From NCBI GenBank assembly GCA_037179385.1, contig CM074200.1, positions 31,685,884 through 31,749,883 on the forward strand: a DNA stretch of 64,000 bases, given 5' to 3'. Position numbers and translations under genes: made by a program. Below are positions 36,881-48,949 of the stretch, in pieces. The notes below the pieces were generated by a model. It did not search any database, was not told the origin of the DNA, and saw only the letters and a program-made list of their open reading frames with translations. This stretch comes from Holothuria scabra. Its lineage: Eukaryota > Echinodermata > Holothuroidea > Aspidochirotida > Holothuriidae. Numbering within the stretch: position 1 is the first letter of the stretch; each line of letters begins with the position of its first letter.

Positions 36881-39800
36881 AAAATTTTGGAAATTGGAAG
36901 GAAGTAGTTATTTGACTTAAAACTGCTTAAGATACTTACAGACTCAGTTAATTTAATTCCTGCAGTTTTACTTGGAAACACGATAAATGAAGAATGTGTC
37001 AGGTTTGATTGTTTAAAACCTGAAACGAAATGCAGTTGCTAGAATTGCTTTCATGGTTGGGGTCAAAAGGAGGGGGAGGGAGGACGGAGTCGGACAAGGT
37101 AACATTCGTGGTTTTATTGAACTATTTAAGCGTTACCCTTCCTACCATTCATCTTCACCGTTTTCAACATATCTTACTATCAGAACGTATCTGAAAGAAA
37201 AAAACAAAGACTTTGAAGAAATTCCAATCCTTCCGCAAAGAAAAAAATTAAAAAATAGGGAAAGAAAATGACCAGTTATGGATTCCTTTAGACTTTCTAA
37301 ATTTATCAAGTAAATTCCTTTCCCACAACATTAAGGACGTCTTAAATGAATTTAAATTGTCACAATGAACATCTAGCTGTTATAACCTACGGACAGGTTA
37401 CAGTAGTTCTCCCCCCTTGTGTCGCCCATGTCAAATTGCAAAATGATTCCGTAGTATGCCGAATTTACAGGATCATTTATTTTCAACAGGTTAGTACGGA
37501 GAGAGGTCATAAACTTGGTATTTTCTGTCAAACATGACATTTTCTGTCGATACTGTTCTCAGTCAAATGGCAACGTTTGAGATTAAAAACACAACCGAAT
37601 TAGAAAAGACAGTTAAGATATCTCAAGAATCAAAATTAATGAATAATTTGGCTACATCACTCGAGTAATGTAACCGTCGCCTCGACTGTTTTGCTCTCAT
37701 CGGAAATTCATGAATATGTTAAAAAAACCTTTTCGAATATTTTACTTAAAAACAATGTATTGGAATCGTCAAATACATCATTTTATTTGAAAGTTTCCTG
37801 CATAAAGACTACTTTGATTTACAGTTTTATTGATTATTTGATTGATAAAAGCTACACTCGAATATAACTGAAAGTCCATCTGACTTGTATTCCCTGCGCA
37901 TAAAACTAGTAGAAAGCTTTCCATACCAGGCAACATATCTTTTTTAAGACTGCTTAAGGAACATTGACCCGTAGCAAAAGAGAAACAGGTGCCAGATATT
38001 AAACTGAACTTTGAGAATTAAATTGATAAAGAAGGATTATTGGTTAGGACGGTTGTTATACCAAAGATATTGATTTGTAATGCAGCATAACTTGTTTTAT
38101 ATCCGGTTAATTTTGCGGGAACAAGTAAAAGTTCAGTTCGTGGTTAAAATATGTAATGCTGTAAATAACCTTCCACTTGGAACTCGCTCACGGGGGCAGC
38201 AAACAAAAGAAATTCACTCCAAAATATGTTACGAGTTATGATAATTGACGTAGTTGTCGTTTATCAGCAGTAGACGTTTTAATAAGGCTATCTATCAGAG
38301 GTTGGCCGCCTGTTTTTATGAGCGTGTTGTTTTTGAAAAGAGGGAATATTTTTGGAACAGCAGTAACAGTGGCGCAGCCAGACTATCTAAGCTGGGTGTG
38401 CTTTTTTCGTTTGGATTCAACGTGGCTGGTTTCTAAAACCCTCACAGCCCTGACACTCACAACCAACAACCTTCTTTGACTCAAAGGTTATTGGTCGAGG
38501 TTTTTTTTATTGAATAATCATGTATACGTTGCTAATACCCCCCCCCCCTACATGTGAGGTGACCAAGGTAATGGTTGTAGTTTGTGGGTCGTGTGGGAGG
38601 GGGGCTTTGGGGTTTTAGAAACAGCCGGCAGTGTACAAGAGAACTTACAGATCACTGGAAGTCGCACTTCAAGACCTTTCAAAAAAGACAAATGGGAGAC
38701 GGCCCCATTTGAGCACAGGTAAAGATGGGTTTATTTTATCTAAGGCACCAATCTCTGCTTCGAAACATGCTTGTTATACATTTGTTCACAATGACTGAGA
38801 CCTACCAAGATGTAAATCGAATATCACGAATGGGCCTGGCCGTAGGTTAGCAACCCATCTATAGATACCGCCTCGCTATGAGGGTACCTTTAACGCAAAC
38901 TGTATTTTAACATTTCATTGTTCCCACCGAATAGTTTTTCATATAATAATACTCATTTGGTATTGCAGTATATGCATGGTCGTACAAGTTTGATCATCTC
39001 TTTAATATAGACATTGAATCGATATCGGCTCATTTTTATATAGAGCTGATAAATCTGCAAAATGCACTGTGTAATTTTGATACTCAGGAAAGGAAGAGGC
39101 ATTAAACGCTCCTTAATGCCACCTTGTTTTAAATGTCTGTAGAATTTCAACACTAAAAGACAAAAAAATTATGCAAAGAGATTACAGAAAAGGGACTGAC
39201 AACTTTTGGAACTAATTCACCTGCACTTCTCTCTAATTTTTGTATTTAATTCTCAGTTTTTGTGTAAATTTGCAGCACTAGTTTACAGTGTATGTATGGG
39301 TAGATAAAGAGGGTAACAATGGAAGCAATGGAAGTCTAACTTGAATGATGACATATGCATTGGGTGAGAACACCTGTAGCTTACTTTTAGTAGTGAAATA
39401 GACTTAATCCTTTTACTAAGGCGACCCCTTTATAAAGGTTTGTTAAACCTGAATTTATTACGTAATAGCTCCACGATTTAACATATGTAGACCTTATTAC
39501 TCGATAGGCAAAGAGAGCCGTTAGGGCGACCTTTTTGCTCGCCCCTCCTTACTATGTTTATCCTCAGAACCTGGTTCCCATTTTGCTCTTTCTCTCTCAC
39601 ACTTCATGCTTTCCTTTCTTTTCTTTCTTTCAGTATATCTCTTGCCGGGGGTATGAAAGTGGTCAAAGCGATACAAAGACCAAATTCGAAGCATTAAATT
39701 ATGTATGATAAAAGTTCTCGAGAATTCTAACCTAACCTAACCTTCTCTCACTTACTTTAACCCAAATCACCTTTCATTGGATATCAGGTAAAGTAGCTCC

Positions 39801-42800
39801 CCTTTAACTTATTTACTATACAAATCATATCAAGTATCTTTTTAGTTGTCGCTAAGTATATACACTTAAGACGAATATGTCAATTCCACCATAGCTTCAC
39901 TATATATTTGACTGAATCTTGATGAATTGAAGCGTTTGATTTGTTGATTTTGATCTTTAACCGTTGCTTTGTTTCCGGTTGATTTAGATAATTCTAAGAC
40001 AGTGTAAAACAAGACAAGATCGCGATGAGTTGTATTGATGTTCCTTAACCACTTCATGTAGAAAGGTACTATGTTACAAATAGCATCTCGCCCTCGAGTC
40101 ATGCCAAAATTACAATAGTTTGTAAAAGGGGGTCAATAAAGGTGGTCGATTAATGAGAGATCGTCTAGATCTCTAAGACTGGCTTTTTATATTCGGTCTA
40201 AGTGAATGAATTGTAATAATAAACATATGCAAAGGGAAACAGCTGTTTCACTCTGCAGTCAGACAGCGAATATACCTTGCTTCAAACTACGGTTTTAGAA
40301 TAACTTGAGCAATTTTCTCCGTACTAAAGACAACCCTCTTCAAATTAGTTTTATCAGCTGTTTCTTCCCCAATTAACTAGTCTAAACTAATATTATGCTA
40401 ACAGATGAACTGATTTCTTTTCCTGCATACAAAACTGAATGTAAAGTTTTCAATTTTGGTTGTTTAAGAGCACCTTAATGTTTCTCTGCAATAAAAACAC
40501 GAAGTTTCACACTGGCCTTAAAAATAATCCCGTTTAGGCTATAATGAAATGCTAGCTAGGCATCCAAGTGACTGAATCGTTCATTTCCCTTCATCCTATA
40601 GGGGTCCACATTCAGAGAATCATTTTAACGTGAGTTGTCACATCGCTGACAATCGTGTAGTCCTCTTGTGGCATTTTATTGAGGCGTGGGCAAACACAAT
40701 CTACACTAGAAATTTAGGTAATGGGCTTAAGTCCGCTTAACATTCCCGGAAAACCATCGAAAAGGTTGAAAATTCCCGTCACTGCCAAAAGACCTACAAT
40801 CTTGGACAAAACTGCTTGGAACGTCCATCACCCTGGTCCTCGGTAGCAAGGCTGCGTCGGAAAAGGTTGAACCATAGACGGAGGCCCATTTGCGACAAAA
40901 CTTAGCATTACATTAGTATGATAAAAGGGGTTCGTAAAACCTTACACCGACGAGGAAGACAACTTTTCGAACTATGCAACCGTCATCTGGTCAAGGGTGG
41001 ACTGGTGAAAGGTGTTTCAACATCTTTTTTTTCATAATTGTGGCTTCTTTGAAAGACAACAGACATCATCATTATTTTACACACTTTCATACTTTTACAG
41101 GCAAATCTGCACATCAAATGAGAAGAGTGCATTATATTCGGGAACTACACTACAAGTACACTAGAAGTCCTCCGCCATCTCTTTCCTGTCTCTAGCGCTT
41201 TCTTTCGCATAGAATTTAAGCTATCACCTTTTTTTATGAAGCCTTGAATGCAGCTTTCTCTATCGAATGACTTAAACTGAATTATAATGTGTTTACAACA
41301 CAAAATACAAGGGAAAGATATAAAATGAACTTCCTTCATGGGTATAACATGAATGGAACGTAAAAATACACCACGAATAATGCAAATGTAAAGCTACGAT
41401 TCAATGTAACGTCAATTTTGATCCTTGTTACACAGAATTTCACCCAATCATTAGAGAGTGATCCGGTCGTAATGCAAAATGAGTACATTCCAATGAGAGT
41501 CTAGTGGATACCTACATGTCATATTTTTAACTAAGTCTTAAAATCGACGCAGCTAAAATTCACTTCAAGTTTAAAACTCATAATAGAGATACTTCGGCAA
41601 GTTTTCGGGAAATGCAGTGGAGCCCCACCCACCCCCCCCCCTTTCAAGCCCCTTTTCACTTGGATCTGGCATTTTTTTTGATGTTGTAAATTGTGAGTGA
41701 GAAGAGACCCGAACAGTGCAAGAATATTAATTATACTTGTCATTTGTTCCTTCGAGTTTTAAGTGTATGAAGACGAAAGAGGAACAGAGGAGAAAAGTAT
41801 CTAAGGGCAAGGGAAAAGAAGTTTAACATCCCTAGTCGAATTCACATTTACATTGCTTTCATTTTCCAAAAGCCAAGATGGCCTTGAGCTTTGGCGGTTT
41901 CACATTGGACCGAACAGAGCCAGTATCGTCAAATCAGCTTGTATACCACTGTTAAAGATGGCTGTAAGTTTACATAACAAAAACTGAAGAGCCAAAATAA
42001 ACAGAAAATTTCTGGAAAATAGTTGTCACAAAGTTTTTTGAATAATGTATCTCCTTATTTATAGATAAATTTCGGTATCCATCAATTTACACGTTTTTTT
42101 TACAGGGCAATAGTCTTAGGTAGCTTGAAATGACTGAGTATTTTTTGTAGCAGGTCTGTTTCGTTTGGAACCAAAGACAAATAAATTGTTACAATTCACC
42201 ATTCTGAAGCTTAAAATTCAGTAAAAACACAGTTCAGCCTTATCCATACCAAAATTCATTAAGCTGTTGGACTTTTTGTAGTCATTGCTACTTTTGGTCT
42301 GTCATGTCTTCGAATAATATATTAACGCTCACCATATGACAGTAAATTCTCGTCTACATACTAAAATAGCCTATATTTAAACTTTCCATGGAAAATTCGT
42401 TTAGCATTTTCTGGATACTTATAATGCAGCAGTCAAGCAGGTATTATGGGATATTTCGGAATTACTATGAAGAATCTTTCGAAATGTCGTAAAGTGTATG
42501 TTCGTAGGCGTTGATGAAGACGATAAACTGCTCCCATTTGACCGGTTCACATTGGTATGTGTTTTCTGGAATTCATCAGTTTCTGGCAGGACGGGAAGAC
42601 ATAAAACCACCCACATTGGACCGGTTATGAACGAGAGGTTCCACTGTGAAGTGATTTTGTCGTTTTCCTTGCGGTTGCAGGCTTTTTAAAGGAAGATGAC
42701 ACATATTGGCATGCAACTGCCCGTCTGCTCAATGAACAGATCCGACTTTGTCACTTGGGAGATTTCACCTTTGTGGAGAGTCTCCCTCCGTCGAGAGTAA

Positions 42801-43554
42801 TTATTTGCCTTACGCTCAGCCGTTTTGTCTATTTCCCCCACAGTTATTGCAATTATTTCTGTACTTTTTGTTAGTATAGACAGGTATTTGGAACCTTCCT
42901 AAGATGTTTTAGGAGTACTGCAATGGAAGTAAATTCTTGTCTGGTAGGCTTGTTGTCAAAGATTTCGAAAAACTACCCGGCTTGTCTATGGTAGGGCAGT
43001 AAGAATAGCTATTCATCTAATAAGTTTTTAGTTTCCTGAAAGGTAGAGCTATGGAGTCACTCTCATCGACCTTGCAAAAGCTTCAGAAGGACCACAGATT
43101 GCCAAGTTGGAATTGAATATCACAAGCTTTCAATATGAAAGACTGATCACCTTGGTTTTCAAGTTATTGCTTAAGGCACTGTTTCATTTACAAGAACAAA
43201 GCCAATAACTTTTTTTAATAAAGAAAAAATTGCCTTTCTCACCTTACAATAAAGATTTGCAAGTGACTAGTTGACGTATTTCCATATCAACTCCCACGTT
43301 AAAGGTTTATTCCTGTGTTTCTCTATTTAACCGTACATAGATACGTGTCTTACAACAAGAAGTCGCTGCAGTTTCTTAGCGAAGACGATCGACTTACCTG
43401 CAAAACTAATGCAAATCGAATGGCTGTTGAACTATAATTTACTGGAAAAAACTAAGCCTGAACACGAAACCTTTACCTACTCAGTTCACTAAAAGTTAAC
43501 AGGCCTTTACAGGCCTTTAAAAGACGGGGCGCGTATCAGAAAATATGTAGGCTG
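36881..43554. other. Long stretch without recognised genes
   Basis: No gene recognised. A CAGTGGCGCAGCCAG string at about 38367 resembles the left end of the hAT-like family, but no right end is found. Three CCTAA units occur at 39727-39742, and there is a C run near 41632. The rest is ordinary AT-rich sequence. Confidence 0.4.
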
Positions 43555-43583
43555 GGAGGTGTTAACACTAATAACACCTCCTT
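43555..43583. other. Hairpin GGAGGTGTTA / TAACACCTCC
   Basis: A perfect 10-bp stem around a seven-base loop, just before the TGACCTTTGACC repeat. It is not followed by a T run, so it is not called a terminator. Confidence 0.6.
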
Positions 43584-43589
43584 GATGTA

Positions 43590-44340
43590 GGTATACTTGC
43601 CGTAACGTGAACAATGTCCTTGGTTGCCATGACAACCACACATATCGGTACAACTTGTCATGACTAGGCTATTACACTTAAACTTTCAGATTTATGGGAT
43701 GCTTCCGTTAAGACTTATAGTAAATACAAAAAAGTATTTGACCCCCTGTCGCTTGACCTTTGACCTTGGTTGCCATGGAGACTACATATTTTGGTAGAAC
43801 GAAGCTACCCTATTTTACTTGTGAAGTTTCATGTAAAATGAATGTTTTCTTTTGAAGTTTTAATACAAAATAGTAAACAAGTGGTCTTTTGCGAAATGTG
43901 ACCTTTGACTTTTTCTTCCGAGGGAGACATAAGTTCTCACCTGGGGTACCCACCTACCAATTTTGAAAAGAATCGGCCCAGCCCACTAGGAGGAGTGTAA
44001 GGGACAAAAAAGTTGTTTTACGAACAAATCATCACTTGGAAATTTTTTGTTCCACTCTACCACTTGACCTTTGACCTCACCTCTGTTGTAATGGTAACCA
44101 CATATTTTGGTAGGTCTAGATGAAATCATCATTTGTGTGAAGTTTCGTGTCAGGAGGACGTTTCGTTTTGGAAATATACGGAAAAGGTGATTTCACTAAA
44201 TTTGACCTTTGACCTGTAACATTTGACATTCACTTCCGGTTGTGTATTAAAATGCAATTGTTTCACCTATGCTAGCATCCTACCAAGTTTGAAGAAAATC
44301 GGTCCAGCCGTTTACAAGATATTAAGATAAGAAAATTGGA
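43590..44340. repeat. Repeat of TGACCTTTGACC / GGTTGCCATGG units
   Basis: Four imperfect units carry TTGACCTTTGACCT followed by (G)GTTG..ATGG..AC.ACATATTTTGGTAG and GTGAAGTTTC.TGT. The last unit ends ACCAAGTTTGAAGAAAATCGGTCCAGCC before a CA tract. Each TGACCTTTGACC is also a direct repeat of the nuclear-receptor half site spaced by one base. The block resembles widespread invertebrate non-coding repeats. It sits at the 3' side of the retroelement fragment at 44482-44690, so it may be that element's 3' tail. Confidence 0.65.
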
Positions 44341-44386
44341 CACACACACACTTACCCACCAACACACACACACACACGCACGCGCA
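44340..44386 (+). repeat. (CA)n-rich microsatellite
   Basis: Two ACACAC runs separated by TTACCCACC, grading into CGCACGCGCAC. Confidence 0.85.
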
Positions 44387-44481
44387 CTGTCAGGTTTTGA
44401 CCCCTCTCTCATCCCTGGACCTTCAGTGACTACAATATCTCATCCTCCTCACGAAGCGATGAGATAATTAAGTACACTCTA

Positions 44482-44690
44482 CTACGTAAACTCGTTTAAA
44501 ATGCCCAAATCTTTGTTCAGACCCCTGGTATGTGTTTTTAAGGATAAAATCAGTTTACTCTCCTCAGCTTTTCGTTGATCGTCGTCCCTAGAGTTGCCTT
44601 TCCAGATGAATAGCTTTAGATTGAGTATTGTGTGTTCGGGAGGGGAAAAATGCTCTGCAACAGAAAATCCAGTTAGCCGGTGTAAAATAG
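44482..44690 (-). pseudogene. GIY-YIG endonuclease tail of a retroelement, fragment A
   Basis: On the minus strand the open frame coming out of the (TA)n tract encodes about 66 residues with [10 protein letters not shown], then a stretch ending [10 protein letters not shown] and [17 protein letters not shown], followed by a stop at 44482. This pattern (VA.HF...H, a short strand, then R...E..LI and a GLN.D.G.L C-terminus) matches the C-terminal half of GIY-YIG endonuclease domains fused to reverse transcriptases in Penelope-like elements. The Glu in AEESKLI fits the catalytic glutamate. The N-terminal half, including the GIY..YIG strand, is missing and is replaced by the TA tract. The family assignment is from memory of the pattern. 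Confidence 0.6.
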
Positions 44691-44693
44691 TGC

Positions 44694-44923
<230 letters not shown>

Positions 44924-45116
44924 AGAGGTTTCTGTATCTCTTCGGAGATCCGCTGGCGAATAAACAATTGTGTTCAGCTGGATGGCATCAACTTTGATCT
45001 TTGGTTAGGGCTTGCGTCAAACGAGAACTAGTGCTGTTCCAAAAAATTAGGCGCCTGCTCAGGAGGTGAATTGCGAGTTGCTTCATCTGTTATTTGAACA
45101 AAGGTCAAACCAACTT

Positions 45117-45188
45117 GGCTTCATGGCTTAGTGGTTAGAGCGTCCGCACTAGAAAGCGGGAGGTCCCGAGTTCGGATCAGTGGAGTCA
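45117..45188 (+). pseudogene. tRNA-like gene 1 (damaged T arm)
   Basis: The first unit's copy keeps the acceptor, D and anticodon parts of its neighbours. Its T arm reads TTCGGATCAG where the others have TTCGAATCCCGG, two bases shorter. The T stem can no longer pair and the B box is damaged, so it is probably a dead copy. The downstream TTTTT run is kept. Confidence 0.8.
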
Positions 45189-45482
45189 ACATCGTTTTTC
45201 ACCTCAGCCAGATTTTTCAGCTTTACCAATTTGATTTATATATTCCACGCAGTTGTCGTCAGCGTTTATTTTCACTTCATCTCTGCTTTCACAGGTTTCT
45301 GTATCTCTTCGGAGATCCGCTGGCGAATAAACAATTGTGTTCAGCTGGATGGCATCAACTTTGATCTTTGGTTAGGGCTTGCGTCAAACGAGAACTAGTG
45401 CTGTTCCAAAAATTAGGCGCCTGCTCAGGAGGTGAATTGCGAGTTGCTTCATCTGTTATTTGAACAAAGGTCAAACCAACTT

Positions 45483-45556
45483 GGCTTCATGGCTTAGTGG
45501 TTAGAGCGTCCGCACTAGAAAGCGGGAGGTCCCGAGTTCGAATCCCGGTGGAGTCA
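45483..45556 (+). tRNA. tRNA-like gene 2, eight-base anticodon loop
   Basis: The 74-base sequence folds as a cloverleaf. The acceptor stem GGCTTCA pairs with TGGAGTC (two G-U pairs), followed by discriminator A. The D stem GCTT/GAGC, the anticodon stem TCCGC/GCGGG and the T stem CCGAG/CCCGG (one A-C mismatch) all form, and the variable loop is five bases. The A box TGGCTTAGTGG and B box AGTTCGAATCC match Pol III consensus, and TTTTT follows at 45563-45567. The anticodon loop is ACTAGAAA, eight bases instead of seven. Taking the T as U33 gives anticodon AGA (serine), but serine tRNAs have a long variable arm, absent here. The body resembles a threonine tRNA (AGT) more. Decoding function is doubtful, but transcription is plausible. 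Confidence 0.7.
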
Positions 45557-45851
45557 ACATCGTTTTTCACCTCAGCCAGATTTTTCAGCTTTACCAATTT
45601 GATTTATATATTCCACGCAGTTGTCGTCAGCGTTTATTTTCACTTCATCTCTGCTTTCACAGGTTTCTGTATCTCTTCGGAGATCCGCTGGCGAATAAAC
45701 AATTGTGTTCAGCTGGATGGCATCAACTTTGATCTTTGGTTAGGGCTTGCGTCAAACGAGAACTAGTGCTGTTCCAAAAAATTAGGCGCCTGCTCAGGAG
45801 GTGAATTGCGAGTTGCTTCATCTGTTATTTGAACAAAGGTCAAACCAACTT

Positions 45852-45925
45852 GGCTTCATGGCTTAGTGGTTAGAGCGTCCGCACTAGAAAGCGGGAGGTC
45901 CCGAGTTCGAATCCCGGTGGAGTCA
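45852..45925 (+). tRNA. tRNA-like gene 3, eight-base anticodon loop
   Basis: Identical to gene 2 over all 74 bases by eye, with the same A and B boxes and a TTTTT terminator seven bases downstream. Nothing in the acceptor or T stem differs. Confidence 0.7.
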
Positions 45926-46220
45926 ACATCGTTTTTCACCTCAGCCAGATTTTTCAGCTTTACCAATTTGATTTATATATTCCACGCAGTTGTCGTCAGC
46001 GTTTATTTTCACTTCATCTCTGCTTTCACAGGTTTCTGTATCTCTTCGGAGATCCGCTGGCGAATAAACAATTGTGTTCAGCTGGATGGCATCAACTTTG
46101 ATCTTTGGTTAGAACTTGCGTCAAACGAGAACTAGTGCTGTTCCAAAAAATTAGGCGCCTGCTCAGGAGGTGAATTGCGAGTTGCTTCATCTGTTATTTG
46201 AACAAAGGTCAAACCAACTT

Positions 46221-46294
46221 GGCTTCATGGCTTAGTGGTTAGAGCGTCCGCACTAGAAAGCGGGAGGTCCCGAGTTCGAATCCCGGTGGAGTCA
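46221..46294 (+). tRNA. tRNA-like gene 4, eight-base anticodon loop
   Basis: Identical to gene 2 over the cloverleaf. The upstream spacer carries the unit-specific GG to AA change in the ...GGTTAGAACTTGCG segment. Confidence 0.7.
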
Positions 46295-46589
46295 ACATCG
46301 TTTTTCACCTCAGCCAGATTTTTCAGCTTTACCAATTTGATTTATATATTCCACGCAGTTGTCGTCAGCGTTTATTTTCACTTCATCTCTGCTTTCACAG
46401 GTTTCTGTATCTCTTCGGAGATCCGCTGGCGAATAAACAATTGTGTTCAGCTGGATGGCATCAACTTTGATCTTTGGTTAGGGCTTGCGTCAAACGAGAA
46501 CTAGTGCTGTTCCAAAAAATTAGGCGCCTGCTCAGGAGGTGAATTGCGAGTTGCTTCATCTGTTATTTGAACAAAGGTCAAACCAACTT

Positions 46590-46663
46590 GGCTTCATGGC
46601 TTAGTGGTTAGAGCGTCCGCACTAGAAAGCGGGAGGTCCCGAGTTCGAATCCCGGTGGAGTCA
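46590..46663 (+). tRNA. tRNA-like gene 5, eight-base anticodon loop
   Basis: Identical to gene 2 over the cloverleaf. Its downstream terminator run is four T instead of five (CGTTTTCACC), still enough for Pol III termination in many animals but weaker. Confidence 0.7.
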
Positions 46664-46955
46664 ACATCGTTTTCACCTCAGCCAGATTTTTCAGCTTTAC
46701 CAATTTGATTTATATATTCCACGCAGTTGTCGTCAGCGTTTATTTTCACTTCATCTCTGCTTTCACAGGTTTCTGTATCTCTTCGGAGATCCGCTGGCGA
46801 ATAAACAATTGTGTTCAGCTGGATGGCATCAACTTTGATCTTTGGTTAGGGCTTGCGTCAAACGAGAACTAGTGCTGTTCCAAAAATTAGGCGCCTGCTC
46901 AGGAGGTGGATGCGAGTTGCTTCATCTGTTATTTGAACAAAGGTCAAACCAACTT

Positions 46956-47029
46956 GGCTTCATGGCTTAGTGGTTAGAGCGTCCGCACTAGAAAGCGGGA
47001 GGTCCCGAGTTCGAATCCCGGTGGAGTCA
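46956..47029 (+). tRNA. tRNA-like gene 6, eight-base anticodon loop
   Basis: Identical to gene 2 over the cloverleaf, with TTTTT at 47036-47040. It is the last unit: the spacer is cut about 50 bp downstream by the right-hand TA tract. Confidence 0.7.
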
Positions 47030-47074
47030 ACATCGTTTTTCACCTCAGCCAGATTTTTCAGCTTTACCAATTTG

Positions 47075-47633
<559 letters not shown>

Positions 47634-47645
47634 TCAAAATCATCT

Positions 47646-47800
47646 GTTGAGAAGCAGACCTCACATTTAAGACCGTTATTGCGCAATCCCTACACTTTCA
47701 GCACTCGAGGTGAAATGCATTCTGGGAGACCGTACTCGAGCTGATCTACGCAGAGCGAAAACGAACACCGGTTTAAAATGTCAATAATTCTTATTCAATG
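47646..47800. repeat. Dispersed repeat S, left part, second copy
   Basis: Matches 14752-14907, same orientation. It ends where the CACTCTAAAAA element begins; its continuation resumes after that element at about 48950. Confidence 0.7.
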
Positions 47801-47807
47801 TCTTATC

Positions 47808-48855
47808 ACTCTAAAAACGGTTGGGGAAAGAGCGTTGGGCAAAATTCAAAATGCCCAACATGGGCAAATTATTGCCCAACAAATGGGTAAACATCTGAAC
47901 CCATATTGTTGGGCAAATTAAGGTTGGGTAAAATCCAGGTATTGGTAAAAGGTGTTGGATAAGTTTTAAAGTACCCAACAGTTGAGTACAATGTAATTGA
48001 CCAATCACATGATTAGTAAAAGATCAGTTAAGTTTTGCAGATAATTATTGTGATGAGAGTGGTTAATTGTAATTATTGTATCTCATGGCTGAAAAAGGTT
48101 GGATTTGGTAAATAAAAAGCTAGCGGTAGAATATCGGTAAAAATTGGACGAAATTACCTAAAGAGCAATGGGCGTATAGAAAAAAATGTTTTCTCTACTA
48201 CGTAATAAATGGCAGATGAAATACAAATTTCACGATTGACTTTACTATTTCAACAGAATTTCGCTGGTGCCCCCTTTCAGTTGCTGCATTTAAAGAGGCT
48301 CGCTTCTCGGCCTTTTGGCTAAGGTCATGTATAGTATCTGTTCTTTTCATCCAGCTAGAATAGAGCCATATATGACAGACCAATAATGTAAATGGTCTGA
48401 GGGCTGTGAGGTTGGTCATGTTTTGTCCTCCAGTGGACGTAATACCTTCTTCAGGAAGTAAAGAAAGTTTTGGTTTCGCCGAACGGCCCTTTGCCAGAGA
48501 GTCGGAAGGACTTTAGGAAAAGCTGCTGCCCACAACCACTCTTGGATGGCAAACAGTGTAAGTTTTAGGGTACTTTGTTAAATCTCCTTCTTCCACCAAC
48601 AATAAAATTATTCATCGGGCTATATTGAAATCCAAACAAGCAACCAACAGTACAGCTGTTGGGCAAACGTGTTGGTACAATTTTAACCATTTGTTGGACA
48701 AAATTAGTTGGATGAAATGGTTGGGTAATTTCTTTTGCCCTGCTAATAAGTAAAACACTTAACCAACTGACTTGGGCAGTTTTTAACCGAATTTCGGTCA
48801 GGAGGCCAACCGTTGGGTAATTTTTTTTCCAAGTTGGGTAATTATTTTTAAAGTA
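47808..48855. mobile_element. Element built of TTGGGCAAA words with U2-like insert
   Basis: The left end CACTCTAAAAA is the same terminal word as the foldback element at 59837-60086. The right end TTTTTAAAGTA is a decayed mirror of it. For about 200 bp inside each end the word TTGGG(C/T)AA(A) and its complement TTGCCCAA/TACCCAAC recur in both orientations (47821-48005 and 48655-48845). The middle (48200-48600) is unrelated and contains the U2-like sequence at 48299. Repeat S lies on both sides, supporting an insertion of roughly 1 kb. No target duplication could be fixed and there is no transposase frame. Confidence 0.55.
48299..48350 (+). pseudogene. U2 snRNA 5' domain (pseudogene or U2-derived SINE)
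   Basis: Positions 48301-48348 follow the 5' end of animal U2 snRNA almost base for base: CGCTTCTCGGCCTTTTGGCTAA, then GTATCTGTTCTT. The branch-point recognition segment reads ATAGTA where U2 has GTAGTA, and two more bases differ just before it. Beyond 48350 the sequence leaves U2 completely: no SL IIa/IIb stem-loop sequence and no AUUUUUGG Sm site. An A-box-free upstream region with TTTAAAG precedes it. This is not a working U2 gene. It is best read as a 5' U2 piece fused to other sequence, as made by retrotransposon template switching or in U2-headed SINEs. Confidence 0.8.
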
Positions 48856-48949
48856 TACGTTACTAAGTATTTTCTTAAAATAGAAGAAAAATAGAAAGTT
48901 AAATAATCAAAAGAAACTCGTTTTAGTAGATAGCGATTGCCGGGGGTGA

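Noticed and set aside
38367..38382. Third hAT-like element
   Set aside because: A single CAGTGGCGCAGCCAG end without a partner right end or target duplication.
39727..39742. Interstitial telomere repeat
   Set aside because: Only three CCTAA units of five bases; not the TTAGGG repeat expected in this animal group and too short.
45180..45398. Serine tRNA assignment from the AGA triplet
   Set aside because: Serine tRNAs need a long variable arm; here it is five bases and the anticodon loop is one base too long. The isotype was left open.
45131..46504. Repeated 72-89-codon ORFs in the 369-bp units
   Set aside because: They start at GTG inside the tRNA-like gene, run through the spacer and recur only because the DNA is tandemly repeated. 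There is no ATG-based start or protein-like motif.
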